A DNA stretch of 64,000 nt from Nitrosomonas sp. Nm166 (GCF_900112825.1 NZ_FONE01000002.1:1-64000), one strand, 5' to 3'. Positions 8,896-19,719 are shown, numbered from the stretch's first letter. The notes: a model not told the origin generated them from the sequence alone. A program made the numbers and translations.

Positions 8896-10047
8896 TTATT
8901 TAAGTTGTTCGTGTAGCAGGTTAAGAATACGACTTGCAGTGGTGGAGTTGACAGTTGTTCCGTCATCATGAAGGAGGCTGATTTTGCTGGTATTAGTTCC
9001 AGTATTATCAACCTGAATGCGATATTTCGCAGCTTTTGCATCTGCTTTATCATTATTACGCCAAAACATAATCCCTGACAGGATGCCATCATCATCACCC
9101 GCTTTCTTACTGTCTTTCTCGGGATTAAGGTAACGGACAAAGTAAATCCCTTCCGCTCGATTGCGATCTTCAACGGTAAAACCGATACGGTCAAGGGCCA
9201 AACCGACGCGTCGCCATGCTCTGTCAAACGCTTCATTAACCACGAGAGTACTTCCTGTTTCCCGATCAATATAGGCGCGCTCCTGGGCGATACTTCTACT
9301 GGTGGTGAGCTCCTGCCTGGCTTTTTCTTCTGCTACGCCAAAGCGCATCATCAAGCGAGACAGCATCTCAGCTTCCAGGTCAGGGTCTGCTGGTCGAGGT
9401 TGCCAAATGGTACGATTGAGATTACCCCCTTCCAGCACCTCAGTCATGCCGCGATGACTGATATACACTTCGGTACTACCTGACTCATTCCGTTCCAGAC
9501 GAGTACGGAATTTATCACGCTCAGCAGTTGAATAGATACTGTCCAGGAAAGTAGAGAGAAGAGTGCGTACGACATCTTGTGGGATCTTAGCTCGGTTTTC
9601 AGCCCAGTCAGTTTCCATGATGCCCGCTTCCGGAACTTCTACTTTGATCAGGAAACCCAATTCTTGCCAGAATTCCTTTACGATAGGCCAGATAGCCTCA
9701 GGTGATTGAGGTATTACTAACCAGCGCTGTGTTCCAGCACGCTCAATATGGATGTTTTGAATAGATGATGCTACAAAGGGAGATGTACCAGCCTTGGGTT
9801 GTCCGTTGCGTTCACTATAATAAGAAGAAAACGTTGTACTGCCGGATGAGCCTATCTCAGGTATTGAATAACGTTCATCAACAGCAGGTTTGATGAGATC
9901 GGGCGGTATATCTAAAGGGGGTAGCTTTCCTGCTGATTTATAGTCAATAGTTTTGGTTTCAGGAAACAGTTCGAGCATTTTGCAACTCGTATTTGTCAAT
10001 GAAAGCGCCAGTACCAGATACGGCATGGTTACTTTTCGCCATTTCAT
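8896..10047 (-). CDS. bamC: Outer membrane assembly lipoprotein BamC
   Basis: The 383-residue product has a signal peptide with Cys22 as the likely lipidation site (NTSC) and the conserved unstructured Bam-binding segment just after it (DYKSAGKLPPLDIPPDL). Two helix-grip domains follow, near residues 100-215 and 250-375. It is a subunit of the BAM complex that folds beta-barrel proteins in the outer membrane. The gene starts 8 bases after dapA, the common dapA-bamC order of gamma- and betaproteobacteria. The lipobox is weak (Asn at -3), but position and context support it. Confidence 0.9.
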   Translation of the reverse strand: MKWRKVTMPYLVLALSLTNTSCKMLELFPETKTIDYKSAGKLPPLDIPPDLIKPAVDERYSIPEIGSSGSTTFSSYYSERNGQPKAGTSPFVASSIQNIHIERAGTQRWLVIPQSPEAIWPIVKEFWQELGFLIKVEVPEAGIMETDWAENRAKIPQDVVRTLLSTFLDSIYSTAERDKFRTRLERNESGSTEVYISHRGMTEVLEGGNLNRTIWQPRPADPDLEAEMLSRLMMRFGVAEEKARQELTTSRSIAQERAYIDRETGSTLVVNEAFDRAWRRVGLALDRIGFTVEDRNRAEGIYFVRYLNPEKDSKKAGDDDGILSGIMFWRNNDKADAKAAKYRIQVDNTGTNTSKISLLHDDGTTVNSTTASRILNLLHEQLK

Positions 10048-10055
10048 TTTTGAAA

Positions 10056-10943
10056 TTACTCCTTCAAATTATCGATATTTGCAAACTGCATTGCTTCTCG
10101 AATGAGCTGATGATATTTATCGGATAGTGGTGTAAGCGGTAAGCGAATTCCTGAATCTATTAAACCCATTTGGGCAATAGCCCATTTCACAGGAATTGGA
10201 TTAGCTTCTACAAACAGATTCACATGCAAGTGCAGGAGTTTGTTATTCAAAGTACGCGCAGTATCTAAATCACCAGCGAATGCAGCGATGCACATTTCAT
10301 GCATCATTTTAGGGGCGACATTTGCCGTGACTGAAATGACACCGCGCCCCCCCAGCAGCAGAAATGCTAATGCACTAACATCATCTCCGCTATATACGGA
10401 AAAATCAGATGGTGCACGAAGCAATAAATCAGAACCCCGTCCAATATCACCTGTTGCGTCTTTAATACCAGCAATATTAGGAATCTCTGCTAGACGCAGT
10501 GCTGTATCGTTATGGATATCCACACCTGTTCTACCTGGGACGTTATATAGAATATGTGGAATCTCAACGGCTTCTGCAATCGCTTTGAAATGCTGGTATA
10601 GCCCTTCCTGTGTAGGTTTATTGTAATAAGGGGCGACTGAAAGGCAGGCATCTACGCCTGCATTTTTTGCATAAATTGATAAGTCGATGGCTTCACGTGT
10701 GGAATTGGCGCCAGTACCTGCAATTACCGGTATTCGTCCAGCGACATGATCAACGGCAGTACGCATCAGTAAATGATGCTCATCAAAATCTACCGTTGGG
10801 GATTCGCCCGTAGTGCCCACTACCACAACGCCATCGGTACCCTGCGCGATATGGAAGTCAAGAAGAGAACGGAATCGTTCTAAGTCTAATCCGCCGTCTT
10901 CATGCATGGGAGTGACGATGGCAACTAAGCTCCCTTTATACAT
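10056..10943 (-). CDS. dapA: 4-hydroxy-tetrahydrodipicolinate synthase
   Basis: A complete TIM-barrel aldolase of 295 residues. Visible active-site residues are Thr44-Thr45 in GTTGES, Tyr133 and Arg138 in YNVPGRTG, and the Schiff-base Lys161 in GIKDATGD. It condenses pyruvate with aspartate semialdehyde, the branch point to diaminopimelate (peptidoglycan) and lysine. It is followed by bamC in the same transcript, giving a cell-envelope pairing. Confidence 0.97.
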   Translation of the reverse strand: MYKGSLVAIVTPMHEDGGLDLERFRSLLDFHIAQGTDGVVVVGTTGESPTVDFDEHHLLMRTAVDHVAGRIPVIAGTGANSTREAIDLSIYAKNAGVDACLSVAPYYNKPTQEGLYQHFKAIAEAVEIPHILYNVPGRTGVDIHNDTALRLAEIPNIAGIKDATGDIGRGSDLLLRAPSDFSVYSGDDVSALAFLLLGGRGVISVTANVAPKMMHEMCIAAFAGDLDTARTLNNKLLHLHVNLFVEANPIPVKWAIAQMGLIDSGIRLPLTPLSDKYHQLIREAMQFANIDNLKE

Positions 10944-11045
10944 GGCAATCTATCCAGTAAAAAAATATATTTTACCCGAATCTCATCATGTTTAAGTATA
11001 TTCACCCATGAATTCCGGCATATTTTATTTTACCAGTTCAGACAC

Positions 11046-11069
11046 GTTCTGATGAATTAGTATCAGAAC
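11046..11069. repeat. Inverted repeat immediately after clpB
   Basis: An 8-bp perfect stem (11046-11053 with 11062-11069) with an 8-base loop begins 4 bases beyond the clpB stop. No T run follows on the minus strand, so it is at best a weak terminator or an mRNA 3' end stabiliser. Confidence 0.35.
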
Positions 11070-11072
11070 CAC

Positions 11073-13688
11073 TTATTCAATTTTAGAAAAACTGATTCTA
11101 TCATCGTTATAGTCCACTTTAATCGTATCTTTTGCAATAAATTTTCCTTCCAGAATTTCTTTGGCTAACGGATTCTCAATTTGAGCCTGAATAGCACGTT
11201 TCAACGGACGTGCACCGAATACTGGATCAAAGCCAACTTGAGAAATTGCTGTTAGCGCCGCTTCGCTGACCTCAAGCTGTATTCCCAACTTGGCCAGTCG
11301 TGTTTCCAGATAGTGCAACTGTATCTTAGCAATCGATTTGATATGTTTCTCATCCAATGAGTGAAACACCACAACTTCATCAATACGATTAATAAATTCA
11401 GGACGAAAATAGGTTTTTACTTCACCCATCACTGCCTGCTTGATCACCTGATATTCACTGCCAGCCATTTCCTGAATCATTTGCGATCCTAGGTTGGATG
11501 TCATAACGATAACGGTATTCTTAAAGTCAACCGTGCGTCCTTGACCATCAGTCATACGTCCATCATCTAAAACTTGTAGCAATACATTGAATACATCCGG
11601 ATGCGCTTTTTCCACTTCATCCAGCAAAATGACCGCATAGGGTTTTCTGCGAACAGTTTCGGTGAGATAGCCGCCTTCTTCATAACCTACATAGCCCGGT
11701 GGAGCGCCAATCAAGCGAGCTACTGAATGTTTTTCCATAAATTCGGACATATCGATACGTATTAAATGCTCTTCTGAATCAAACAGAAAACCTGCCAAAG
11801 CTTTACATAGCTCAGTTTTTCCTACGCCGGTAGGCCCAAGAAACAAGAAGGATCCATAAGGTCGGTTAGGATCGGCCAATCCAGCACGGGAACGCCGAAT
11901 AGCATCGGATACCAACCGTACCGCTTCATCCTGACCTATTACTCGCTCATGTAATCTTTGTTCCATCAGTAGCAATTTTTCGCGCTCACCTTGCATCATT
12001 TTAGATACAGGAATACCGGTAGCACGCGATACCACTTCGGCAATTTCTTCTGCACCAACTTGGGTGCGTAACAGCTTGGGTATGGCAGTTTCTGGTTGAG
12101 TACTGCCAGTACCGCCGGCTTGCTGCTTTTGGTCGCCAAGCTGGGACTGCAGTTGCGCTTCCAGTTGTGGCAGACGGCCATATTGCAATTCCGAAACTTT
12201 TTGCCAATCTCCTTTACGGGTAGCCGCTTCTATTTCCAGCTTGATTTTCTCCATTTCCTCTTTGATTTGCTGGGAACCTTGTACCTGGAATTTTTCAGTT
12301 TTCCAGATTTCAGCCAAGTCAGCATATTCACGCTCTTTTTGTTTTATTTCATCCTCAAGCAATTGAAGACGTTTTTGCGAAGCTTCATCTTTTTCCTTTT
12401 TGATGGCTTCACGTTCAATCTTGAGTTGTATCAGGCGCCGATCCAGTTTATCCAGTACTTCCGGCTTGGAGTCAATTTCCATACGAATGCGCGCAGCCGC
12501 TTCATCAATCAAATCAATTGCTTTGTCGGGGAGAAAACGATCAGTAATATAGCGATGCGATAACTCTGCGGCAGCGACAATAGCGGGGTCAGTGATGTCA
12601 ACGCCATGATGCACTTCATATTTTTCCTGCAGGCCGCGCAGTATAGCAATGGTGGCTTCTACGCTAGGTTCCTCCACTAATACTTTCTGAAAACGCCGTT
12701 CTAGCGCAGCATCTTTTTCAACATATTTACGGTATTCATCCAGTGTGGTTGCACCGATACAGTGCAATTCCCCACGCGCCAGCGCAGGTTTTAGCATATT
12801 ACCTGCATCCATTGCACCTTCAGCCTTACCTGCCCCAACCATGGTATGTAGCTCATCAATGAATACGATGGTTTTTCCTTCTTCCTGTGCGAGTTCTTTC
12901 AGCACTGATTTGAGACGCTCTTCAAATTCGCCCCGGTATTTGGCACCTGCTAGCAGTGCGGCCATATCCAAAACAAGAACACGTTTATCTTTCAGGCTTT
13001 CGGGTACTTCACCATTGATAATGCGCTGTGCCAAGCCTTCAACAATTGCAGTTTTACCAACACCTGGTTCACCAATCAGCACGGGGTTGTTTTTAGTGCG
13101 CCGTTGCAGAACTTGTATTGCACGGCGAATTTCGTCGTCACGCCCGATGACTGGATCCAGTTTACCCTGGCGTGCACGTTCAGTTAGATCCAACGTATAT
13201 TTTTTTAAGGCTTCACGGCCACTTTCAGCTTCAGCACTGCTGACCTGTTCGCCACCGCGTATATCGTTAATGGCGCGTTCCAGTGCGGCTTGATTAGCAC
13301 CGTGTTGCTTAAGCAATGTACCGATCTCGCCTTTATCCTGCAAGGCTGCCAGCAGAAGCATTTCCGAAGCAATGAACTGGTCGTTGCGTTTTTGCGCTTC
13401 TTTATCTGCCACATTAAGCAGGTTATTCAGATTACGGGAAATATTGATTTCTCCACTTGAACTATCCGTTTTAGGTAAACGCTGAATATTTTGCTTGAGG
13501 CTTGCCAGCAAGGGAGCGGTGTTTACTCCAGAACGTTGCAGTAAGGAAAGGGTGCTGCCATCTTCCTGCTGCAGTAGTGCCAATAACAGATGTTGTGGCT
13601 CAATGGTTGGATTATCTTGTCCAATAGCGATACTCTGAGCATCGGCAAAAGCTTGTTGGAATTTAGTAGTGAGTTTATCAAAGCGCAT
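11073..13688 (-). CDS. clpB: ATP-dependent disaggregase ClpB
   Basis: The 871 residues carry an N-terminal Clp repeat domain, a first AAA+ module with Walker A GEPGVGKT at 206-213, the coiled-coil M-domain (about 400-525) that distinguishes ClpB from ClpA/ClpC, and a second AAA+ module with GPTGVGKT near 606. No IGF/L ClpP-binding loop is expected or needed. It rescues aggregated proteins together with DnaK. A good ribosome site (AGGGAGA) precedes the ATG, and a sigma-32-type promoter lies just upstream. Confidence 0.97.
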   Translation of the reverse strand: MRFDKLTTKFQQAFADAQSIAIGQDNPTIEPQHLLLALLQQEDGSTLSLLQRSGVNTAPLLASLKQNIQRLPKTDSSSGEINISRNLNNLLNVADKEAQKRNDQFIASEMLLLAALQDKGEIGTLLKQHGANQAALERAINDIRGGEQVSSAEAESGREALKKYTLDLTERARQGKLDPVIGRDDEIRRAIQVLQRRTKNNPVLIGEPGVGKTAIVEGLAQRIINGEVPESLKDKRVLVLDMAALLAGAKYRGEFEERLKSVLKELAQEEGKTIVFIDELHTMVGAGKAEGAMDAGNMLKPALARGELHCIGATTLDEYRKYVEKDAALERRFQKVLVEEPSVEATIAILRGLQEKYEVHHGVDITDPAIVAAAELSHRYITDRFLPDKAIDLIDEAAARIRMEIDSKPEVLDKLDRRLIQLKIEREAIKKEKDEASQKRLQLLEDEIKQKEREYADLAEIWKTEKFQVQGSQQIKEEMEKIKLEIEAATRKGDWQKVSELQYGRLPQLEAQLQSQLGDQKQQAGGTGSTQPETAIPKLLRTQVGAEEIAEVVSRATGIPVSKMMQGEREKLLLMEQRLHERVIGQDEAVRLVSDAIRRSRAGLADPNRPYGSFLFLGPTGVGKTELCKALAGFLFDSEEHLIRIDMSEFMEKHSVARLIGAPPGYVGYEEGGYLTETVRRKPYAVILLDEVEKAHPDVFNVLLQVLDDGRMTDGQGRTVDFKNTVIVMTSNLGSQMIQEMAGSEYQVIKQAVMGEVKTYFRPEFINRIDEVVVFHSLDEKHIKSIAKIQLHYLETRLAKLGIQLEVSEAALTAISQVGFDPVFGARPLKRAIQAQIENPLAKEILEGKFIAKDTIKVDYNDDRISFSKIE

Positions 13689-13719
13689 GAAATTCTCCCT
13701 TTATAGGTTATTGATTGCT

Positions 13720-13748
13720 ACGTGGGGGATGAATGTCGAAATTTCAAG
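13720..13748 (-). promoter_or_regulatory. Sigma-32 (heat-shock) promoter of clpB
   Basis: On the minus strand CTTGAAA (13742-13748) and CCCCACGT (13720-13727) are separated by 14 bases. This agrees with the RpoH consensus CTTGAAA, N13-17, CCCCATnT. Transcription would start about 25 bases before the clpB ATG. It lies in the short gap after the upstream GGDEF-EAL gene. Confidence 0.75.
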
Positions 13749-13753
13749 AGCGA

Positions 13754-16700
13754 TTATTTTGCTAAGCGAATTGTGCGTATTTTGGCTACAGGTGGTATGG
13801 TTTTTTTTAAGATATTTTCAATTTCAGAAACGGGTACTGGTTTGCTGAAATAATAGCCTTGATAGTGATTGCATTTTTGCGCTATCAATAGACGCAGCTG
13901 CTCTTCTGTTTCAATTCCTTCTGCGATAACATCTATCTCTAAACTGTGCGCCATCGCAATAATCGCTGCAACGATGGTATGGTCATTCTTGTCGGTTACA
14001 ATGTCGCGCACAAATGAGCGATCTATTTTAAGCGTATTGATTGGGAAGCGTTTCAGATAACTGAGACTGGAATAGCCAGTGCCAAAGTCATCAATTGAAA
14101 TATGAATGCCCATTTCATTTAAACACCTTAATGTTTCCACGACTTTCTCGATGTTATCGATCAACATGCTTTCAGTGATTTCCAAGGTGATATATTTCGC
14201 TGCAACCTTAGTTTCACTCAATATGCAGGAGATATTTTTTATGAGTTCCTTATCTCGAAATTGTCTACCAGATAGATTAATAGCTACTTTTGGAACATCA
14301 TAACCCTGATCTTGCCAAATTCTGATTTGCCTGCAGACTGTTCTTAGAACCCACTCGCCAATTGGAATAATCAGCCCAGTTTCTTCCGCCAAGCTGATAA
14401 ATTTATCTGGCGCAATCAATTTATGTTCAGGATGCCGCCAGCGCAGCAGTGCTTCCACACTATAAAGTTGATTATCGGGCATATCCATGACTGGCTGATA
14501 ATATAAAACCAATTCATTACGCTCTAACGCATAACGTAAATCGAGGCCTAAGGTATGCCGTTCGTGCGCTGACTTATTGAGCTCTTTGGTAAAGAACTGG
14601 TAATTATTGCGTCCATTTTCTTTCGCATAGTACATGGCTACATCACTGTTCTTTAATAACGCTTCTGCATTGGTTCCGTCCTTTGGGAACACTGCAATTC
14701 CAATGCTGCCCCCGATATGTAGCTCATTTTTATGGATATGATAGGGCTGAGCCAACGAATCCAGAATTTTTTGCGCTACTTTTGCGGCATCCAGCGATTC
14801 CGCAATAGAATTTAAAACGACAATAAATTCATCACCGCCTTGGCGTGCAACCGTATCTTCGTTGCGAACACAGGTTAATAATCGCTCAGCTACTGCTTTT
14901 AGCAAGAAGTCACCGATATCATGACCTAAGGAATCATTGATCGTTTTGAAATGGTCCAGATCGATAAATAGCACCGCCATTCGCTTTTGATGACGAGCAT
15001 CCTGTACCAGTGCTTGTTCAATACGGTCTTGGAGCAAAAGCCGATTGGGCAAGCCTGTTAACGCATCATGCGTGGCCATTTGGACGATGCGTTGTTTAGC
15101 TTCTTTGCGTTCATACCATCGGCCCAGGTCACGCGCAATAGTATCAATAAGATTTTGTTCGTAAGGTAATATAAATGGAAGGTCCTGTAGGTAAGAGACT
15201 TGTAACCGCCCACATAATTCTCCATTAGATATAATTTTTGCGCTGATTTTGTTGTGAAGCTTTTCTTTATACTCCGCGGTGGCAAATTGTTTGTTTCCAA
15301 GCTCTATCATGGCGATAGCCATTTCAGGATATTGTAAAGCCGAAACGAGAGATTTTAATATGCTCTGGCATATTTGCTCGGTGCTCAGATCCTGGTCCAT
15401 ATAATCCCATATTATATCTAAGCAATTGTTTTCTTTAATTCTTTCTTTAAGATTGAGGTCTTTTTGTTTATGTGCAGTAATGTCGACACTGACAGAAAGG
15501 TAACGATCTATTTTTCCAGGCGTGCTTGCAATCGGTATAACTGCTGAATCTATCCAATAGAGCGCTCCTAATTTATTACGGCTACAGATTTCCTGGTGCC
15601 AGATATCTCCCTGGGAAAGAGTTGTCCACATATCCATAGCAAATAATTCGGAATGAACATATGAGATTAATAAGTGACAGTCTTGCCCTACCAGTTCTTC
15701 TTCAGTGTAGCCACTGATTTCACACCACCTCTCATTGACTTGTAAAATTTTTCCTTCATGATCGGTAAAGAAAATCAAAGCAATTTTGCCGATAGCGTTG
15801 ATATAGGCGGTTAGCTCAAAATAGATTTTCTCGGCATGGTTTCTAGATTGTAGTAACTTTTCATGCGTTTCTATTAATTCATTCCGGGACTTAATTGATT
15901 TTTGAATGAGCGGTAAAGTTTGCCAATGTAAAACTGCTATACCAAATGATACCAACATACCCAAATATAATAATATTGTTGGGGTGTTATCCATCAGCTG
16001 ACTGTATAATTCTTCTTTATCAATTTTAAGTACAGCACCTAATCCATAAGCGATAGGGGAATGTGCTGCAACAACATCAACTTGCCGATAATCATTGATG
16101 AATTTGATACCACTTTGCTTTGCCAATGCATAATGTATCGGCAATGATTGATTATTGATGATACGTTTTATGCGGATAAACTGATTACCTGCGGAACCGC
16201 GCATGAAGCAGTCCGTTTCAAGATTACTTTCTTTCACGGGAGCACAAAGCAAGAATTCGCCTGTTGTGCCCATCAGGGTAATTTCTGTAAAAATTCTGGT
16301 GAGCGCAGGCGCAGGTTCTTCCGTTACAATCTGGCCAATGAGTTTATTTTCATTGTTTAGAAGAGGAATGGAGGTACGAAGGATAAATTGTTCATTCCAC
16401 AATAAATCGCTGTGAATGTCTGAATCGGTATCTAATTTAATAATAAAATCTGGGGAACTAGAGTTAAAACCTGAACTGAGTATCAAGTTATCCCTCTCAT
16501 CATAGATGCTGATACCTGAAAAGTTTTTGTTCAGCATTTTTTCTGAAGATTGAATTAAACCGGCAATACCTTCATCTCTGAGTTCATACGAATTGGCTTT
16601 TTCTAAGTCTTGAACCAGTAGAGAACGTGTAGACGCTGCTTTTGTGCTCGATATGGAATAGGTAATATTATTTTCGATCACCTTAACCATGTTGTCTAAT

Positions 16701-16852
16701 GCTACTTGAAGACCTGAAGTAGCTATAGCTTCAGTTTGTGGTTGCATAATCCTATAAACAGAAAAACCCGCTAGCAAGATGAGAATTACCAGTGTTAATC
16801 CACTGATTGTGATAATTCTGCGATCTTCTTGATTAATAAAAAAAAGGGGCAT
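13754..16852 (-). CDS. Membrane PAS-GGDEF-EAL c-di-GMP enzyme
   Basis: The 1032-residue protein has a transmembrane helix (about 13-34), a periplasmic sensor region (about 38-285), a second helix (about 290-310), a PAS domain (345-460), a GAF-like linker (470-585), then GGDEF and EAL domains. The cyclase motif GGDEF is intact at 672-676, with an inhibitory RxxD site (RNED, 663-666) five residues before it. EAL at 800-802 and the DDFGTGYSS loop at 921-929 are also intact. It may therefore make or degrade c-di-GMP; which activity dominates cannot be read from sequence. Its partners are unknown, though a chemotaxis operon lies 40 kb away. Confidence 0.92.
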   Translation of the reverse strand: MPLFFINQEDRRIITISGLTLVILILLAGFSVYRIMQPQTEAIATSGLQVALDNMVKVIENNITYSISSTKAASTRSLLVQDLEKANSYELRDEGIAGLIQSSEKMLNKNFSGISIYDERDNLILSSGFNSSSPDFIIKLDTDSDIHSDLLWNEQFILRTSIPLLNNENKLIGQIVTEEPAPALTRIFTEITLMGTTGEFLLCAPVKESNLETDCFMRGSAGNQFIRIKRIINNQSLPIHYALAKQSGIKFINDYRQVDVVAAHSPIAYGLGAVLKIDKEELYSQLMDNTPTILLYLGMLVSFGIAVLHWQTLPLIQKSIKSRNELIETHEKLLQSRNHAEKIYFELTAYINAIGKIALIFFTDHEGKILQVNERWCEISGYTEEELVGQDCHLLISYVHSELFAMDMWTTLSQGDIWHQEICSRNKLGALYWIDSAVIPIASTPGKIDRYLSVSVDITAHKQKDLNLKERIKENNCLDIIWDYMDQDLSTEQICQSILKSLVSALQYPEMAIAMIELGNKQFATAEYKEKLHNKISAKIISNGELCGRLQVSYLQDLPFILPYEQNLIDTIARDLGRWYERKEAKQRIVQMATHDALTGLPNRLLLQDRIEQALVQDARHQKRMAVLFIDLDHFKTINDSLGHDIGDFLLKAVAERLLTCVRNEDTVARQGGDEFIVVLNSIAESLDAAKVAQKILDSLAQPYHIHKNELHIGGSIGIAVFPKDGTNAEALLKNSDVAMYYAKENGRNNYQFFTKELNKSAHERHTLGLDLRYALERNELVLYYQPVMDMPDNQLYSVEALLRWRHPEHKLIAPDKFISLAEETGLIIPIGEWVLRTVCRQIRIWQDQGYDVPKVAINLSGRQFRDKELIKNISCILSETKVAAKYITLEITESMLIDNIEKVVETLRCLNEMGIHISIDDFGTGYSSLSYLKRFPINTLKIDRSFVRDIVTDKNDHTIVAAIIAMAHSLEIDVIAEGIETEEQLRLLIAQKCNHYQGYYFSKPVPVSEIENILKKTIPPVAKIRTIRLAK

Positions 16853-17116
16853 TTCTGTTATGTTAGAAGCTGAAATTTACAAAGACTCGCTGATTGGGAT
16901 AGTTATTCAGGAACGGCACTAACTATTATCGGTAAGCTGCTTCTCTACTTAAGCTATAATTAGGGGTATTTTTGCCCCTTATTCTGAATATGCTAACAAT
17001 AGCTTGTCATAAATTTATGAGTCTGGCAAAGATCACATACTATTTGCTCAACGAGTAAGTGAGTATTTTGAATTGCATCGGCAATCCATCGAAATACTGT
17101 CGGATCAATCCATAAT

Positions 17117-17992
17117 TTGCTCATCATTGAGAATTCGAGTAAGAAATTGAAAAATTTATACGAAGAAATTCACGACAATGTGAAGCGTGCCTTGGCCGAA
17201 GATATTGACACGGGCGACCTGACAGCATTATTGATTCCAGAGGATAAAGCGTTAAGCGCATCAGTAATCAGTAGAGAAGGCGCAGTTTTGTGCGGAGTAC
17301 GATGGTTTGAAGCTTGTTTTCTGGCGCTCGCACCAGAAATGAAGTTTGACTGGTTTGCCAAGGATGGGGATTTGGTGCAAGCAGGGCAAAGGCTTTGTGA
17401 AATCGAAGGGCATGCGCGAGCTTTATTATCCGCCGAACGCACCGCACTGAATTTTCTGCAAATGCTTTCTGCCGTAGCGACGCAAACCAGGCGTTTTGTG
17501 GATGCCATGGCAGGCACAAAAGCCGTTATCGTGGATACTCGCAAAACATTGCCAGGCTTGCGGCTGGCGCAAAAATATGCAGTGAAATGCGGCGGCGGCA
17601 TTAATCATCGTTTTGGCCTGCATGACGGGATTTTGATCAAGGAAAATCATATTATCGCTGCAGGCGGCATTAAACGGGCATTGAAAAAAGCACAGGAAAT
17701 CGCTCCACCCGGCGTTTTTATCCAAATTGAAGTGGAATCGTTGCAGGAATTACAGGAAGCGCTGACTGCCGGTGCTCAGATGGTGCTGCTGGATAATTTC
17801 ACGTTAAGCGAGTTATCCGATGCTGTGGCACTAACCCGCCAGCACGCCGGTGAACGGGTTGTGCTGGAAGCATCCGGCAACATCACACTGGATAACGTGC
17901 GTAAGGTGGCTGAAACGGGTGTTGATCGAATTTCGATCGGTAGTTTAACCAAAAATATTCAAGCGATTGATTTGTCGATGCGATTTGCGTAA
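17117..17992 (+). CDS. nadC: Nicotinate-nucleotide pyrophosphorylase (carboxylating)
   Basis: The 291-residue product shows the quinolinate phosphoribosyltransferase blocks EDIDTGDLTA, VDTRKTLPGLR, KCGGGINHR and the C-terminal SGNITLDNV and DRISIG motifs. It converts quinolinate and PRPP to nicotinate mononucleotide in de novo NAD synthesis. The frame has no upstream ATG before a stop at about 17069; the only early start codon is TTG at 17117, without a clear ribosome site, so the exact N-terminus is uncertain by up to about 20 residues. nadA and nadB are not nearby. Confidence 0.93.
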   Translation: MLIIENSSKKLKNLYEEIHDNVKRALAEDIDTGDLTALLIPEDKALSASVISREGAVLCGVRWFEACFLALAPEMKFDWFAKDGDLVQAGQRLCEIEGHARALLSAERTALNFLQMLSAVATQTRRFVDAMAGTKAVIVDTRKTLPGLRLAQKYAVKCGGGINHRFGLHDGILIKENHIIAAGGIKRALKKAQEIAPPGVFIQIEVESLQELQEALTAGAQMVLLDNFTLSELSDAVALTRQHAGERVVLEASGNITLDNVRKVAETGVDRISIGSLTKNIQAIDLSMRFA

Positions 17993-18013
17993 GCAAGTAT
18001 GAGGTAGTACACG

Positions 18014-18673
18014 CTAATTACTTTTTTCCATCGTATTAATAAACGCATTCGCTTCATCGATCGAATGTTCCATCGAAGCAATCAGCGCCGATACATCCGA
18101 TTTGATCGTGCCCAGCTCGTCTTTGAGTGAAGCGATAGCGCGTGCATTGAGATTATGTTTCAGAAACATGACCTGATCCCGGAAAACTCTGAGAATGGGT
18201 GCAATTTTGGTTTCCGCTTGCTTCATGGAGGCAATCAACTGACGGTAATGCGCCTGCGTGGTATCAAGCTTCCGTTGGCTGCTTTGTCTGAGCGAAGCAT
18301 TGCTGTATTGCGTGATTTCCTGTTTCCATTCGGTAAATAAAGCTTCAGACACGCTTTCGATGTCCTCGATCCGGCTTCTGACTTCTTCGGCTTTGTTGAC
18401 ACTGGCTTCATAAGTTTCGTGCAGCCGTTTATAGGTGGCTTCAAGATCACCACCGCTGAAATGGGTGGCGGCGGTAAATTGCTCCAGCGCGGATTTGAAT
18501 TGTTCTTTGGTTTCTTCCTGCGTGTCGCGCGCTTTCTCAACCCGGGATACCATCACATCGCGCTTCGGAATACCAATCTTCTCCAGCCCTTCAAGATACA
18601 TCGTGGACATCGTGGCGCAAGCCGATAACATCAGAAGTATGGGAAGCGCGAGTAAGCGAGTTAGATGTTTCAT
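18014..18673 (-). CDS. DUF2959-type coiled-coil lipoprotein
   Basis: A signal peptide ends in LSAC (Cys19). The mature 200 residues are almost entirely helical and charged, with heptad-like stretches and a start (YLEGLEKIGIPKRDVMVSRV) that I associate with the DUF2959 family. Function is unknown. The gene is 51 bases downstream of the Tam41-like gene on the same strand and may be the last gene of the lipid head-group operon. It ends 21 bases from the convergent nadC with no obvious terminator. Confidence 0.75.
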   Translation of the reverse strand: MKHLTRLLALPILLMLSACATMSTMYLEGLEKIGIPKRDVMVSRVEKARDTQEETKEQFKSALEQFTAATHFSGGDLEATYKRLHETYEASVNKAEEVRSRIEDIESVSEALFTEWKQEITQYSNASLRQSSQRKLDTTQAHYRQLIASMKQAETKIAPILRVFRDQVMFLKHNLNARAIASLKDELGTIKSDVSALIASMEHSIDEANAFINTMEKSN

Positions 18674-18724
18674 GCGTGTATCTCCAATGATTGTTTTATT
18701 GCTAATCCAGTGTTATGACATTTG

Positions 18725-19702
18725 CTAGCGTAGCATACCGCGCTGTAATAACTGCCTGGCTACTTTTAAACCCCACAGGATCGGGTAGCGGCGCAACCTT
18801 GGTGTGATTTCTACGCTTACACCGGTATGCCGTTCTATTTTCCAGGCAGCGTATTCAACGCTGTTATTGAAGGTAAGGGTCGCTTTGGTTAATCGCAGGA
18901 TCGACAGGATTTTTCCCTGCCAGCGGCGCAAACGCCAGCGCCAGAGTACTTGCTGTTGAGTCTCTGGGTTAATGAGGCAGCGATATTTTCCATTTTCTTG
19001 TTTTTCCAATAATCCTTCTAGCATCGGACAGGCTACTTCTGTCAAACGGATGAGCGCGCTGAGGTTGGCTTGTGCCAGATGGCGTGCGCGTGTATTTCGC
19101 TCGGCACGTAATTCAGCCGCATAAGTAAGCGTCAGGCAGCGTGTCCAGATTTCTTCAACATCGAATATACCGGCCTCGAGCGCTGCAACGCCTGATCTCA
19201 GAAAAGTGACGATAGAGTGTGCCAGTGCCGCATAAATACGTTCCCGCACGGCATCATCTCGGGCATAAAGCAGCCGTGAGGGTTGTGCAAAGCGCGCCCA
19301 GATATACGGATGAAACCAGTATTGCGCACCTCGCTCAAAATCCCGGGCAGAAATGACGGCGTATTTGGCACGTAGCGTTCTGTTCTGATGCGGTACTTCC
19401 AGATAGAAGACATTGGGTGACAACCAAGTGTTTAAATTGGCCAAATAGCGTTCGGAATAAGCTTTGTAGTAGCTATCAACAATCACGTACAGGTCGACAA
19501 CGCCTTCATCCAGGCTGACATTCGAATGCAGGCAGGAGCCGTAAAGAATGACAGCATCCAGTGAGTCGCCGAAGCGCATCATAAGTGAATCTACCAAGGG
19601 AGCGAGATCAGGCGATACCGCCTTTTTGCTTTCCCAAGCAACTTCGTTAAGCAAGCGAATGGGTAACTGTTGTTTGGGGAATATGGGCTTGGGGTTATAC
19701 AT
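18725..19702 (-). CDS. Tam41-like nucleotidyltransferase, possible CDP-diacylglycerol synthase
   Basis: The 325-residue protein has a nucleotidyltransferase-type motif GSCLHSN (from Gly55) followed by VVDLYVIVD with Asp70 and Asp76, and later KYAVIS (113-118) and YIWARFAQPSRLLY (133-146). These correspond in order and spacing to blocks I know from mitochondrial Tam41/Mmp37 phosphatidate cytidylyltransferases (YGSG, LDFI, KYGVIS, LYIAGRLHKP). No membrane segment is evident. It lies 17 bases downstream of a diacylglycerol kinase and a CDP-alcohol transferase, so a role turning phosphatidate plus CTP into CDP-diacylglycerol fits. This is an inference from motifs and context; a generic nucleotidyltransferase remains possible. 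Confidence 0.6.
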   Translation of the reverse strand: MYNPKPIFPKQQLPIRLLNEVAWESKKAVSPDLAPLVDSLMMRFGDSLDAVILYGSCLHSNVSLDEGVVDLYVIVDSYYKAYSERYLANLNTWLSPNVFYLEVPHQNRTLRAKYAVISARDFERGAQYWFHPYIWARFAQPSRLLYARDDAVRERIYAALAHSIVTFLRSGVAALEAGIFDVEEIWTRCLTLTYAAELRAERNTRARHLAQANLSALIRLTEVACPMLEGLLEKQENGKYRCLINPETQQQVLWRWRLRRWQGKILSILRLTKATLTFNNSVEYAAWKIERHTGVSVEITPRLRRYPILWGLKVARQLLQRGMLR

Positions 19703-19719
19703 AATAAAAAAACAAGGTC

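Noticed and set aside
8778-9269. A 163-codon minus-strand frame
   Set aside because: It lies in another frame of bamC and runs through the terminator; no domain or ribosome site.
12745-13293. A 182-codon open frame opposite clpB
   Set aside because: It is antisense to the highly conserved AAA+ coding region; the Ser/Arg-rich translation is typical of a shadow frame and has no ribosome site.
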